Source: Luteolibacter arcticus
Lineage (GTDB): Bacteria; Verrucomicrobiota; Verrucomicrobiia; Verrucomicrobiales; Akkermansiaceae
Direction of reading: 5' to 3'
Assembly: GCF_025950235.1 (NCBI RefSeq)
Contig: NZ_JAPDDT010000004.1
Coordinates: forward strand, 248,001-312,000
DNA: 64,000 bases
Numbering within the stretch: the first letter of the stretch is position 1; the number at the start of each line of letters is the position of its first letter. The notes below the pieces were generated by a model. That model saw only the letters and a program-made list of their open reading frames with translations. It did not search any database and was not told the DNA's origin. Made by a program: the position numbers and the translations under genes. Shown here piece by piece: positions 1 through 9,264 of the stretch.

Positions 1-1
1 C

Positions 2-886
2 ACGATCTACGAATGCCCGCTGGACCTGCGCCGCGACAAGATCGACCGCCTCGTGGTGGACAGGATCGGTCTCGGCCATACACCTTCTCCAGCCCTTGAC
101 GATTGGGAGCATTTCGTCCGCCGCGTCATCCACCCGAAGAACAAGGTGACCATCGCCGTCGCCGGCAAATACATCGAGCTGCAGGACGCGTACAAGTCGA
201 TCTACGAATCGCTGATCCACGCCGGCGCGCACCACGACACCAAGGTCAACATCATCCGCGTCGAAGCCGAGGCGATCGAGGACCACGGCGCAAAGGCGGT
301 CATTGGCGAGGTCGATGGCATCCTCGTCCCCGGCGGCTTCGGTGATCGCGGCATCGAGGGCAAGATCCAAGCGGCCCAATACGCGCGGGAAAACAACATC
401 CCGTATTTCGGCATCTGCCTCGGGATGCAGATCGCGACCATCGAGTTCGCGCGCAATGTCTGCAAGCTGCGTGGCGCAAACTCGACCGAGTTCGACAAGA
501 ACACGCCATTCCCCGTCATCTGCCTACAGGAAGAGCAGAAGGGCGTGGAGGACATGGGCGCCACCATGCGCCTCGGTTCCTGCGAGAGCATCGTCTTCGC
601 CGGCACCAAGGCCGCCGACCTCTACGGCAATGCGGATCGCATTCATGAACGCCACCGCCACCGGTATGAGTTCAACTCCGACTTCCAGGAAAAGCTCCAG
701 GATTGCGGGCTGGTCATCTCCTCGGTCTCCGAGAAGGAAGGCCTCGTTGAAATCGTCGAGCTGCCGAATCACCCCTTCTTCGTGGGCGCGCAGTTCCACC
801 CCGAGTTCCAGTCGAAGCCGAACAAGCCGCACCCGCTGTTCGCCGGCTTCGTGAAGGCATCGCTCGAGCGCGCGCAGGCTCAGTGA
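2..886 (+). CDS. pyrG: CTP synthase, C-terminal part (5' end outside window)
   Basis: CTP synthase makes CTP from UTP, ATP and glutamine in the cytoplasm. About 294 residues are in the window: the end of the synthetase domain (an I-Y-E-C-P-L-D-L stretch and the linker) and the complete class I glutamine amidotransferase domain. The nucleophile elbow GICLGMQ, the HRHRYEFN motif and the C-terminal FHPEFQSKP carrying the catalytic His and Glu are all visible and typical of PyrG. The frame is open to the left edge, so the true start lies upstream; the internal ATG at 53 is not the start. The stop overlaps the convergent downstream gene by 7 nt. Identification is secure. Confidence 0.97.
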   Translation, partial: TIYECPLDLRRDKIDRLVVDRIGLGHTPSPALDDWEHFVRRVIHPKNKVTIAVAGKYIELQDAYKSIYESLIHAGAHHDTKVNIIRVEAEAIEDHGAKAVIGEVDGILVPGGFGDRGIEGKIQAAQYARENNIPYFGICLGMQIATIEFARNVCKLRGANSTEFDKNTPFPVICLQEEQKGVEDMGATMRLGSCESIVFAGTKAADLYGNADRIHERHRHRYEFNSDFQEKLQDCGLVISSVSEKEGLVEIVELPNHPFFVGAQFHPEFQSKPNKPHPLFAGFVKASLERAQAQ

Positions 887-1284
887 CGCCCGGCAAGCTG
901 GCGCAGCCGCCGCCGTTGCTCGCGGCGGCGAGTCTGGTTCCGAACCACCAGCGCGGTCGCGAGAAGCGCGATGCCGCTGCCGGTCGCGATGAGCAGGCCC
1001 AGGTGCATGGCTTCGGAAAGGTTCGGCACTTCCATCTTGTAACCGAGGCCGAGCAAAAGCGCGCCACCGCCGAAGATCACCAGCGCCCACAGTCCGAGGA
1101 TGAATCCGCTGATCACCATCGACGCCGTGGCAAAGCCATCGGTCGGAACACCGGCGGCCTCAGACTGCCGCTTCGAGATCACGGCGCAGATCAGGGCCGG
1201 GATTACGGCGATCCCGAAGCTCAGGATGGCTGCCACCGCGAGGATGAATGCCGCGAGGCCGGTCTTCTCATGATTCTCTTTCAT
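880..1284 (-). CDS. small membrane protein, DUF4190-like
   Basis: A 134-residue protein read from the ATG at 1284. Three hydrophobic segments (about residues 9-37, 52-80 and 93-112) and a very basic Arg-rich C-terminus suggest an integral inner-membrane protein with a cytoplasmic tail. The first segment, with an early G-L-A-A-F and a following A-V-I-S-K-R-Q, resembles DUF4190-type proteins, whose function is unknown. A longer open frame continues upstream but has no protein-like character, so the start MKENHEKTG was preferred. It converges on pyrG and overlaps its 3' end by 7 nt. Confidence 0.7.
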   Translation of the reverse strand: MKENHEKTGLAAFILAVAAILSFGIAVIPALICAVISKRQSEAAGVPTDGFATASMVISGFILGLWALVIFGGGALLLGLGYKMEVPNLSEAMHLGLLIATGSGIALLATALVVRNQTRRREQRRRLRQLAGRH

Positions 1285-1346
1285 GGCGCGTTCTACCGTA
1301 CACCATGCCCGGATGGTCCCCGCCGCGGCAAGCCCGCATTTGCCGG

Positions 1347-1556
1347 CTATGCCTCCGGTTCCCCCTCGGTCTCCGACTCCACCAGCGTCGCACCCCGCAC
1401 CAAGCGGCAGAATTCCTTTTTCGGCAGCACGTGGTGCTCGCCTTCCTTCGTGGACAGGTCGGCCATCGTCTTGTAGGCCACTTCGAATCGCTCCAGCCGC
1501 GTGATCCGGATGAACTCCGCGCCCTTCTTCCACAACTGGTCCTGCTGCAAACGCAT
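1347..1556 (-). CDS. hypothetical 69-residue protein
   Basis: A small charged ORF beginning MRLQQDQLWKKG, with balanced amino-acid composition and no membrane segment or signal peptide. It fills most of the roughly 320-nt space between the DUF4190-like gene and the divergent flavoprotein gene. No family is recognised. Its mix of acidic, basic and aromatic residues (for example I-R-I-T-R-L-E-R-F-E-V) looks like a real small folded protein rather than a shadow frame. There is no overlapping gene on the other strand, which supports it. The remaining parts of the gap (1285-1346 and 1557-1603) show nothing else. Confidence 0.5.
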   Translation of the reverse strand: MRLQQDQLWKKGAEFIRITRLERFEVAYKTMADLSTKEGEHHVLPKKEFCRLVRGATLVESETEGEPEA

Positions 1557-1603
1557 GCCGCAGCCTGACGCACGCGCCCCGCAATGACCAGCCTCGCGAC
1601 AAC

Positions 1604-2779
1604 ATGAAACTCGGGGTCATCGGTGGAGGACCGGCGGGACTGCGCGCCGCGGAAGTGGCGGCGTCTGCGGGCGCGTCCGTGACCATCTTCGACGCCAAGC
1701 CATCCGTGGGGCGCAAGTTGCTCGTGGCAGGTCGCGGCGGACTGAACCTCACGCATGGCGAAGACCTCGGGCGCTTCATCTCTCGTTACTCGGGTCCGGC
1801 GGATTTCTGGCAGCACGCCATTTCCGCCTTCACCCCGTCCGATCTGCGCGAATGGGCGGCCGGCCTGGGCATCGAGACTTTCGAGCAGCGCACCGGCCGC
1901 GTTTATCCGCGCGAGATGAAAGCCGCCCCCCTGCTCCGGCGCTGGGTGGACCGCTTGCGCGGGCTTGGCGTGACCTTCGAAATGAATCACCGCTGGACCG
2001 GCCTCAAGCCGGGTCCGCCGCACGAGCTGGAGTTCTCGATCTACGATGAACACCGTACTTTTACGAGCGATGCCGTGATCCTTGCACTCGGTGGTGCATC
2101 ATGGCCCATCACCGGCTCGGACGGTCATTGGACATCGATTCTTACGTCCCTTGGCATCGGTGTGAATCCACTCGCTCCCGCCAACTGCGGTTGGGAGACT
2201 GCGTGGCCTCGGGAAGTCCTCGCGACCGCGGAAGGCAAGCCGCTGAAGAACCTCGTCGTCCGCGCCGGAGATCACGAAGTGAAAGGAGAACTGATGGTCA
2301 CGTCCTACGGACTCGAAGGCGGTGCCATCTATCAGCTCGGCACTCACCTGCGCGCGATGCCCGAACCCGTCGTACACATCGACTTCAAACCTACCTACTC
2401 GCTTGAGGAGCTGGTCACGAAACTAGCAGCCTCCAAGCTGCCCGCCGTCACCGCCTGCAAGCAATGCTGGAGATTGAGCGATGCCACGCACGCGATCATC
2501 TGCGCCGGGCATTCGGATCAGTCCTCTGCCACAGGTTTAGCGGAAAGGGCCAAAAGCTGCGCAATCCCGCTCATTGGTCCACGTCCGATCGATGAAGCGA
2601 TTTCTTCCGCTGGAGGTGTTAGATGGGACGAGCTCGATGTGAATTTGATGCTACGTAAACTTACCCGTGTGTTTGTCGCGGGAGAAATGATCGATTGGGA
2701 AGCGACCACCGGCGGCTATCTCATGCAAGGTTGTTTCGCCACTGGAACGCTTGTAGGCAAAGCGATTGCCGCCTCTTGA
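1604..2779 (+). CDS. NAD(P)/FAD-dependent oxidoreductase, HI0933/BaiN-type flavoprotein
   Basis: A 391-residue flavoprotein. The N-terminus (residues 1-16) carries the dinucleotide-binding GGGPAGLRAAE motif, followed by the GRKLLVAGRGGLNLTH signature (about residues 37-52) of the HI0933/YhiN/BaiN family. The C-terminal segment TGGYLMQGCFATG, near residue 375, is the typical second FAD-contact region. Length is normal for the TIGR03862 subgroup. Members are cytoplasmic flavin oxidoreductases of mostly unknown physiological substrate. It stands alone; no terminator hairpin was found in the following 250 nt. Confidence 0.85.
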   Translation: MKLGVIGGGPAGLRAAEVAASAGASVTIFDAKPSVGRKLLVAGRGGLNLTHGEDLGRFISRYSGPADFWQHAISAFTPSDLREWAAGLGIETFEQRTGRVYPREMKAAPLLRRWVDRLRGLGVTFEMNHRWTGLKPGPPHELEFSIYDEHRTFTSDAVILALGGASWPITGSDGHWTSILTSLGIGVNPLAPANCGWETAWPREVLATAEGKPLKNLVVRAGDHEVKGELMVTSYGLEGGAIYQLGTHLRAMPEPVVHIDFKPTYSLEELVTKLAASKLPAVTACKQCWRLSDATHAIICAGHSDQSSATGLAERAKSCAIPLIGPRPIDEAISSAGGVRWDELDVNLMLRKLTRVFVAGEMIDWEATTGGYLMQGCFATGTLVGKAIAAS

Positions 2780-3031
2780 GCGGGGCGTATCAAACGCCGG
2801 ATCGAAGAAAGCCCACTCAGGTTTTTTCTGGAATCAACTAAACCTACGGCGTCCATCGTACGTGATGGCATTGAATGGTCCGGATGCATTCATCCAGAAG
2901 CTCGCTGGCTTCTGTTAGTCGCCGACATGTTTCCTTTGGGAGGGTCTCCCCTCGCCCGACATCGCCCATGGGCGACCTGCACGTCGACTTCGAATGCACT
3001 CTGCATCGCTCATATGCCCTCGAAGCTCCCA
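2780..3031. other. intergenic region upstream of the repeat surface protein
   Basis: A 252-nt non-coding spacer. The long frame of the downstream gene runs back to 2927, but residues there are basic and look non-coding. No clear hairpin, riboswitch motif or tRNA was found. It probably holds the promoter of the surface-protein gene. Confidence 0.4.
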
Positions 3032-6000
3032 ATGAAAAAATACTCGCTCAGCTCCTACCTGCTCCCATCCTCCGTGATGGTTTTCACCTGTGCCGCGATC
3101 CACACGGCGCGGGCCGCCGATGACCTGTGGAGCGTCACCGGCCCCGCCACATGGACCGTCGGTACCAACTGGTCCCTTGGCAACCCGCCGACCACCCTCG
3201 ACCGCGCCATCATCTCCAACGGCGGTTCGGCCACCCTCGCCTCCGGTGACGCCATCACGATTGACAAGTTCCGCCTCGTCAACGGCTCCCTCGCCATGAC
3301 CGGGGGAACGCTCGCCACAACCACCCTCACCGACACCGATAGCCTGAAGATCGGGGACTATGCCTACAATTTGGCCGGCGGAACCGTCGCGCTGACGATG
3401 TCGGGCGCCTCCGCCATCACCGCCGCCGATCGCATCTACGTTGCGGACGGCGAGGGCACGGGCGTGACCACCGTCGTCACCAACGTCACCGCGACCCTCT
3501 CGGACACGGCCTCGCTCACCGCCACCAACGATTACGTCATCCTCGGTCGCGTGAATGGCACCGCCAACGTGACGCTAAACAACAGCGCCGTCATCGAGAA
3601 AAAGGGTGCCACCAACACCTTCATCATCGGCGATGGGGTCCGGGGCACCGGTAACGTCACCCTCAATGACAGCTCCTCCCTCAAGTCCGCCAACCAGTTC
3701 GTGATCGGCAACGCCGGAACCGGCAACGTCACCCTCAAGAGCACCTCCTCGGTGCTCGCTTCCGGCGGCACTGTCACCATCGGCAATGCGGCAAACTCCA
3801 TCGGCACCGTCGCCCTCCAGGACTCCTCGACCTTTACCCTGTCCACCGGCACCTGCATCCTGGGGAACGCGAACACCGCCCAAGGCACCCTGACCCTCAC
3901 GGGATCCTCGGCGTTCAACGTCCTCGCCAATGAGATGTATGTCGGCAACGCCTCCGGCGGCACCGGCACCCTCACCATCTCCGACAACGCCACCCTTACG
4001 AAAGGTGCCACCGGTTTCGCGTTCACCATCGGCCGCTCCAACGGCACCGGCACCGTCACTGTCCAGAACAGTGGCAAACTGGTCTCCCAGAACTCCCTCC
4101 GCATGACGGAAGGCGCCACGGCCAACGCCACCCTCAACGTCAAGGACAGCGGCATCGTCCAGGTGACCGGCTCGATGCAGATCGGCTACTCGGGCACCGG
4201 ACTGCTCGATGTCACCTCCAACACCGCGACCGTCACCGTGGGCGGCGAGCTGTCCGTCGCCAGCAACGTGGGCAAGGGCACCCTCCGCATGACCGGCGGC
4301 ACCCTCAACGCCACCGGTGCCGGCACCTACGTCATCGGCGGCGGCAATGGCGCCCAAGCCACCGTCACCCTCTCCGGCACCAGCGCCCTCAACGGAGGCA
4401 ACATGAAATGGAAGGCCGGCGACTACGGCGGCGCTGCCGGGGCCACCGGCAGCACCAACGTCACCCTGTCCGACACCGCCTCGCTCACCCTTAGGGAGTT
4501 CACCCTCGGCCACATCGGCGGCGCCCCGGCCACCGCGACCGTCAACCTCCTCGGCACCTCCACGCTCACGGTGAACAACTACGTCACCCTCGGCCGCGAT
4601 GACGCCGGCACCAACGGAGGCATGTCCGCCACCCTCAACCTCAACGGGGGAACCCTCGCCACCAAGTCCGTCCGCTCCGGCGGCTCCGCGTCCGCCCTTC
4701 TCAACACGATCAATGGCGACGGGGGGGCCATCAAGGCGCTCGCCACCGAGCCGGATTTCTTCCAGCCCACCGCGAACAATGCCGCGCGCCCTAGGGTGGT
4801 ACTCGGCAACAGCGGACTGTCCTTCAATACCAACGGCTTCACCGTCGGCATCAAGAATGCGCTCACGGGCACCGGCGGCTTGACCAAGACGGGCGCGGGA
4901 AAACTGGTCTTTTTCTCGTCCCAGCCCTTCACCGGCACCACCGCCGTCAACCAGGGCACCCTGGAGCTGGATACGGCCAGCAGCCTCGCCGGCCCCCTCT
5001 ACGCCGCCTCCGGCGGCACGGTCTCTATCAGCGGTAGCTCCGGCTCGTCGGCGTTGGTGCCGGACCTCACGCTTGCCGGTGGCTCCCAGCTGGTGCTCCC
5101 CGCCCAATCCACCGCTCCGATCACCGCCTCCACCGTCCTTGCGACACTGGGCCCCGTGACGGTCACCATCTCCGGCACGCTCGCGGTGGGAGACTACCCG
5201 CTGATCGACCACTTCGGCGCCGGCGCCATCCAGGGGGTTGGCGCCAGCGCTTTCCAGCTCGCCCCGCTGGGGCGCGGCGTGGTCGCCAGCATCGTTGACG
5301 AGGATGGGATGGTGAAGCTCCGCGTCACCGCCGTGAACCCGCTGCAGTGGACGGGCGTCAATGTCAACTCGCTGTGGGACATCAACACCACCTCCAACTG
5401 GACGCTCAGCGGCGTGTCTAACACCTACCAGGAAAACGACAACGCGCTGTTCAATGACACCGCCACCAGGACCGATGTCATCCTCAACAGCACCGTCAAT
5501 CCGTCCAACGTCAGATTCAGCAACAACAGCAAGGACTACACGCTGAGTGGCACGGGAGCCATCGCCGGCGCCACCGCCGGACTCACCAAGGAGGGCAGCC
5601 GCAAGCTCACCGTCACCACCGCCAACACCTACGGCGGCACCACCGCCGTCAACGGCGGCACCCTGCAATTCGGCGACGGCACCTCCAACGGGTCCATCGC
5701 GGGACCGCTCGCGGTCAATGGCGGCAACGTCGTTTTCAACCCCACGGGCAGTTCCACCTACGCAGGATCGATCTCCGGCTTCGGCTTTGACGCGACGAGC
5801 GGCCTTTCCAAAACCGGCGGCGGCACCCAGATCTTCACCGGGCTCGCCAACACCTTCGACGGTCCGTTCGCGATCAGCGGGGGCACCGTGAAATTCGGCG
5901 ACGGCGTGGTCAACGGTGCGCTTGGCACGACCACCGTGTACGATCTCGCTGCTGGCACCACGCTGGCCATCGACTTCGCGACCGCCATCAATTTCTCCGC

Positions 6001-7480
6001 CTCGGGAATTTCTCCGTGGTCGAAAGTCACCGGTCCGGGGCTCGTCACCCTGAACTCCGCACAGGCCGTCAACGGCTCGGCCAACTGGGGCGATCTGGCG
6101 TTCACGCCGGATTTCACCGGCACCCTGTCCGTCCTGAAGGGCCGCGTGCAGACCCCAACCCCCGACAGCATGGGCGGCACCTCCGCGCTGGTGCTCGCCG
6201 ATGGCTCGCAGATCCTGGTGCTCAACAGCGGCACTCCCTACACCACCCCGCTCCAGATGGCCGGTTACGGCTGGGGTGAAGGCGGCTTCAACGCTGGAGC
6301 CCTGCGCGTGGCTGCGAATGCCGGCGCGACGTGGGGGGGAAACATTACCCTCACCGCCAACGCGGGCATCTTCGCCCAGGTCAACGGCCAGCTCACCGTC
6401 ACCGGCACGATCAGCGGACCTTATGTCTTGCAACTACACTCCCAAGCGCAGGCCGCGGAAGCCTTCCCCGGCACCCTGACGCTGGCTCCGTCCGTGCAGA
6501 ACTCCTATGCTTCCACGCTCATCAACGGCAACGCCGGCGGCATGGTGAAGGCGGGGAGCCAATACGCGTTCAGCACCGGACCGCTTGAGGTGAACAGCTC
6601 GAACATGTGGCTGAACGGCTATAGCTTCACCTTTGCCAGCCTCACCGGTACCGGCGGGAAGATCGGCAACTACGGCACGACCCCGTCCGTCCTGACCGTT
6701 GGCAACTCGACCAGCACCACCTATGCCGGCGTCCTCCTCGACGGCGGAACGGGCACCCTCAGCCTGGTGAAGAACGGCACCGGCACCCTCACCCTCACCG
6801 GAGCGAACACCTACACCGGCAACACCACCGTCCACGCGGGCGTTCTCTCGGTGAGCACGGCGTTCCTCGGCGACGCGTCGGCGGTGACCATCGACAGCGG
6901 CGCGGTGCTCAATCTCGGCACCGGGACGGAGGACACCGTCGGGACCCTCTTCCTCGGCGGAACGCAGGTTCCCGCCGGAACCTACGGGCCCACGACTCCC
7001 GTCTACGGCACGTATTTCACCGGCAGCACTGGCACACTCGTGGTGACCACCGGTCCGGGCAATGCGTTCGGCACGTGGGCCACCCTCAAGGGCCTCGACG
7101 GCTCGCCCGGCCGTGAAAACGGCACGGGCGACGACCCTGAGAAGGATGGCATGGACAACCTCACCGAGTTCTACCTGGATGGCAATCCGCTCGCCAGCGA
7201 CCGCTCCATCCTGCCCGTCGCCAGCCTGAGCCAAGACTACCTCACGCTCACCTTCCATCGCCGCGACGACGCGGAGGGAATCTTGAGCGAGCAGCTCGTC
7301 CAATACGGCCAAGACCTCACGACCTGGGCCGAGGCCACCATCACCGCCGGTGATTCCACCGATCCGAACGGCGTGATCGTCGATGTGGAGGAAAACGATG
7401 CCGGGGCCGATCTCGTCACCGTGAAGATCCCGCGCGCGATCGGCAAGTTCTTCGCCCGCCTCAAGGTCGAAGTTCCCTGA
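3032..7480 (+). CDS. giant secreted protein with autotransporter-associated beta-strand repeats
   Basis: About 1,482 residues. The chosen start, MKKYSLSSYLL, gives a signal peptide (Lys-Lys, then a hydrophobic core, then A-R-A before ADDLW); an in-frame ATG at 3014 is also possible. The body is a Gly/Thr/Ser/Ala/Asn-rich solenoid with dozens of variants of T-x-T-L-S-x-S/T, followed by classical autotransporter-associated repeats such as TTANTYGGTTAVNGGTL and TLTGANTYTGNTTVHAGVL (about residues 600-1350). The last 130 residues form a non-repetitive module (G-T-W-A-T-L-K-G, then D-P-E-K-D-G-M-D-N-L-T-E-F) typical of verrucomicrobial secreted proteins. There is no autotransporter barrel and no PEP-CTERM tail. 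Likely surface-exposed or extracellular; function unknown. A strong terminator follows. Confidence 0.85.
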   Translation: MKKYSLSSYLLPSSVMVFTCAAIHTARAADDLWSVTGPATWTVGTNWSLGNPPTTLDRAIISNGGSATLASGDAITIDKFRLVNGSLAMTGGTLATTTLTDTDSLKIGDYAYNLAGGTVALTMSGASAITAADRIYVADGEGTGVTTVVTNVTATLSDTASLTATNDYVILGRVNGTANVTLNNSAVIEKKGATNTFIIGDGVRGTGNVTLNDSSSLKSANQFVIGNAGTGNVTLKSTSSVLASGGTVTIGNAANSIGTVALQDSSTFTLSTGTCILGNANTAQGTLTLTGSSAFNVLANEMYVGNASGGTGTLTISDNATLTKGATGFAFTIGRSNGTGTVTVQNSGKLVSQNSLRMTEGATANATLNVKDSGIVQVTGSMQIGYSGTGLLDVTSNTATVTVGGELSVASNVGKGTLRMTGGTLNATGAGTYVIGGGNGAQATVTLSGTSALNGGNMKWKAGDYGGAAGATGSTNVTLSDTASLTLREFTLGHIGGAPATATVNLLGTSTLTVNNYVTLGRDDAGTNGGMSATLNLNGGTLATKSVRSGGSASALLNTINGDGGAIKALATEPDFFQPTANNAARPRVVLGNSGLSFNTNGFTVGIKNALTGTGGLTKTGAGKLVFFSSQPFTGTTAVNQGTLELDTASSLAGPLYAASGGTVSISGSSGSSALVPDLTLAGGSQLVLPAQSTAPITASTVLATLGPVTVTISGTLAVGDYPLIDHFGAGAIQGVGASAFQLAPLGRGVVASIVDEDGMVKLRVTAVNPLQWTGVNVNSLWDINTTSNWTLSGVSNTYQENDNALFNDTATRTDVILNSTVNPSNVRFSNNSKDYTLSGTGAIAGATAGLTKEGSRKLTVTTANTYGGTTAVNGGTLQFGDGTSNGSIAGPLAVNGGNVVFNPTGSSTYAGSISGFGFDATSGLSKTGGGTQIFTGLANTFDGPFAISGGTVKFGDGVVNGALGTTTVYDLAAGTTLAIDFATAINFSASGISPWSKVTGPGLVTLNSAQAVNGSANWGDLAFTPDFTGTLSVLKGRVQTPTPDSMGGTSALVLADGSQILVLNSGTPYTTPLQMAGYGWGEGGFNAGALRVAANAGATWGGNITLTANAGIFAQVNGQLTVTGTISGPYVLQLHSQAQAAEAFPGTLTLAPSVQNSYASTLINGNAGGMVKAGSQYAFSTGPLEVNSSNMWLNGYSFTFASLTGTGGKIGNYGTTPSVLTVGNSTSTTYAGVLLDGGTGTLSLVKNGTGTLTLTGANTYTGNTTVHAGVLSVSTAFLGDASAVTIDSGAVLNLGTGTEDTVGTLFLGGTQVPAGTYGPTTPVYGTYFTGSTGTLVVTTGPGNAFGTWATLKGLDGSPGRENGTGDDPEKDGMDNLTEFYLDGNPLASDRSILPVASLSQDYLTLTFHRRDDAEGILSEQLVQYGQDLTTWAEATITAGDSTDPNGVIVDVEENDAGADLVTVKIPRAIGKFFARLKVEVP

Positions 7481-7506
7481 AGATATACTTCAAAGTGGTA
7501 TGGCAG

Positions 7507-7543
7507 GGCCGCCACCGGATCATCCGGTGGCGGCCTTCTTCTT
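7507..7543 (+). terminator. intrinsic terminator after the repeat surface protein
   Basis: A perfect 14-bp inverted repeat (7507-7520 and 7522-7535, centre 7521) forms a GC-rich hairpin, followed at once by TTCTTCTT. It lies 26 nt after the stop codon at 7480. Confidence 0.85.
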
Positions 7544-7564
7544 AATCCCTCGTTACCCAGAGAG

Positions 7565-9136
7565 TCACGGCCAGGCGAGCTGGAACGTCACCACCACCGA
7601 GGCATGATCGCTCGGCCAGGTGTTGTTCCGCGTCGCCTGGACATTGTCGCTGTAAACATAGCCGGCGTTCTCCACGGCGTTCGTGAAAACCTCCGCTGAG
7701 ACGGGGGTCGCAGGGCTGCCCTTGTGGAAGACGAAATCGATCCGGTCCTGCGCTTCATTCGGGCTGCTGTAAACCGGCGACCAAGTGATTCCCGGCTGGG
7801 ATTGGGGATTGGGGAAGATTTGGCGGAACGAGTCGGTCATGCCGGCATTGGCCACCGCCACCGTGACCGGCCATTGCACGACCTTGCCATAGTGAGCCGA
7901 GGCATTCGCACTCGTCCAATCGAGATGCGAGGGGCAGTTGAAGTCACCGGTGAGGAAGACAGGAGCCGTACTTGCATTCGCCAGGTAACTCGTCATTCCA
8001 CTGAGGATGCCCGCGATCTGCTCGTCGCGTTGCGAAGCGAGTTCCTCGGCCAGAACGCTGGCATTCGTGGAGCCTGCGCGCTTGGCCTCGTAGGGGCCGT
8101 AGCGCTGGTGGTCGAGATGGGTATTGAAGATCACCACCTCGCGCAGCGGATTGCTGCAAAGGCGGACCCGGGCTCCCTTGGCGACGCCATTGGCGGCGGT
8201 GTAGGTCGCCGTGATCGGGTAACGGCTCGCGATGCCGCTGTCTCCTGAGCCGGTGGGGCTGTAGTACCAGCCGAGCTCATTGGCGATCGTCTGCACCCGG
8301 TAGGCATTCGAGCCCGACACATTGTCCACCGTCTCCTGCGTGCCGATGATGTCCACGTCCGCCTCGATGATGGAACGAATGCCTTTGGTGGTGCCTTGAT
8401 TCACCTGGCCCCAGCCGTGCCACAGGTTGTAGGACATGACGCGCAGCACCGCGACAGTCTCCTGACCCGCTTGGAACACGGGAATCGACATCGTGGCCGT
8501 GCTGGAATTTCCTAACAGATCCGTGGCGCGGACGACGAAGCTGCCATTACCGGCATCGCCTGCGGCCGGTGTTCCCGACAGCACGCCGGCAGCGGAAACC
8601 TGCAGCCATGCAGGACCGGAGACCTTGGAGAAGACCAACGCATCTCCCGGATCGGGATCGAAAGCGTAGGCGTGAACCTTTCCCGAATACGCCTGCCCGG
8701 CCACCGCGTGGCGCTGCACGAAGCTCGCCACGACCCACGCCGGCTGGGCCGGACCACCCGTCGGCGTCACGCTGAACTGGGCCGGACCAGCGAGCTTGGT
8801 GTAGCCATTCGCGGCGAGGAACCACACCTTGTAGTTGCCGGGGACCAGCGTCGGATTGGCGAAGGTCACGTTGCCATTCTTCAAGTTGCCGCCCGGAGTC
8901 TGCGTGCCGTTGGTGTAAAGCCAGTCAAGGTAGGTGCCGGTGGACGGCGTGGTGATGCTGGCCGGAAAGATTCCGATCCAGTCGTTGTTGTTGCCAGGGC
9001 CGCCGCCGAAGGTCGCGGTGATCGGGCTGCCCGCGGGGTACGACGCCGCATTCAGCGTGATGGTTTTGGGGGCGGCGCGCAGCGGGGCGAGGACCGCCGC
9101 GGCCCATAAGATTCCGGATACGAGGGCTTTGATCAT
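7565..9136 (-). CDS. secreted endonuclease/exonuclease/phosphatase-family protein
   Basis: 523 residues from the ATG at 9136, which has GGAG 5 nt upstream; an in-frame extension to 9163 lacks support. A signal peptide (MIKALVSGILWAAAVLAPLRA) leads into an N-terminal beta-sandwich-like module containing PGNNNDWIGIFP (residues about 45-56). A putative-Ig-like module follows (DPDPGDALVFSKVSGPAWL, around 165-185). The C-terminal half is an endonuclease/exonuclease/phosphatase fold: MSYNLWHG, GTQET (metal-binding Glu), NTHLDH, TGDFNCPSH and the final SDHASVVV. The metal and active-site residues are therefore present. Substrate (nucleic acid, phospholipid or phosphoester) cannot be told from sequence. 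Convergent with the surface-protein gene. Confidence 0.85.
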   Translation of the reverse strand: MIKALVSGILWAAAVLAPLRAAPKTITLNAASYPAGSPITATFGGGPGNNNDWIGIFPASITTPSTGTYLDWLYTNGTQTPGGNLKNGNVTFANPTLVPGNYKVWFLAANGYTKLAGPAQFSVTPTGGPAQPAWVVASFVQRHAVAGQAYSGKVHAYAFDPDPGDALVFSKVSGPAWLQVSAAGVLSGTPAAGDAGNGSFVVRATDLLGNSSTATMSIPVFQAGQETVAVLRVMSYNLWHGWGQVNQGTTKGIRSIIEADVDIIGTQETVDNVSGSNAYRVQTIANELGWYYSPTGSGDSGIASRYPITATYTAANGVAKGARVRLCSNPLREVVIFNTHLDHQRYGPYEAKRAGSTNASVLAEELASQRDEQIAGILSGMTSYLANASTAPVFLTGDFNCPSHLDWTSANASAHYGKVVQWPVTVAVANAGMTDSFRQIFPNPQSQPGITWSPVYSSPNEAQDRIDFVFHKGSPATPVSAEVFTNAVENAGYVYSDNVQATRNNTWPSDHASVVVTFQLAWP

Positions 9137-9210
9137 GGCATCTCCATTCCTCCGCACTTCCACGAGGACCGCAACAGGCAGAATCGCCGCGCACGGTGGC
9201 AGAATCGACG

Positions 9211-9246
9211 CAAACGAGGGGTGCCGGGCATTGCCAGCACCCCTCG
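9211..9246 (-). terminator. terminator-like hairpin downstream of the SPFH gene
   Basis: A perfect 10-bp inverted repeat (9215-9224 with 9237-9246) with a short nested GGCA/TGCC stem inside. Read on the minus strand it follows the SPFH stop codon (9265) by about 18 nt and ends in a short T-rich stretch (TTTGCG). The U tract is weak, so it may be only an mRNA 3'-end stabiliser. Confidence 0.6.
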
Positions 9247-9264
9247 CGTTCGCAATTCATCGGC

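Noticed and set aside
3575..6433. 952-residue open frame on the minus strand inside the repeat surface protein gene
   Set aside because: It is a shadow of the GC-rich repeat gene on the plus strand: Gly/Ala/Glu/Arg low-complexity composition, no start context and no domain. The plus-strand frame has the signal peptide and repeats.
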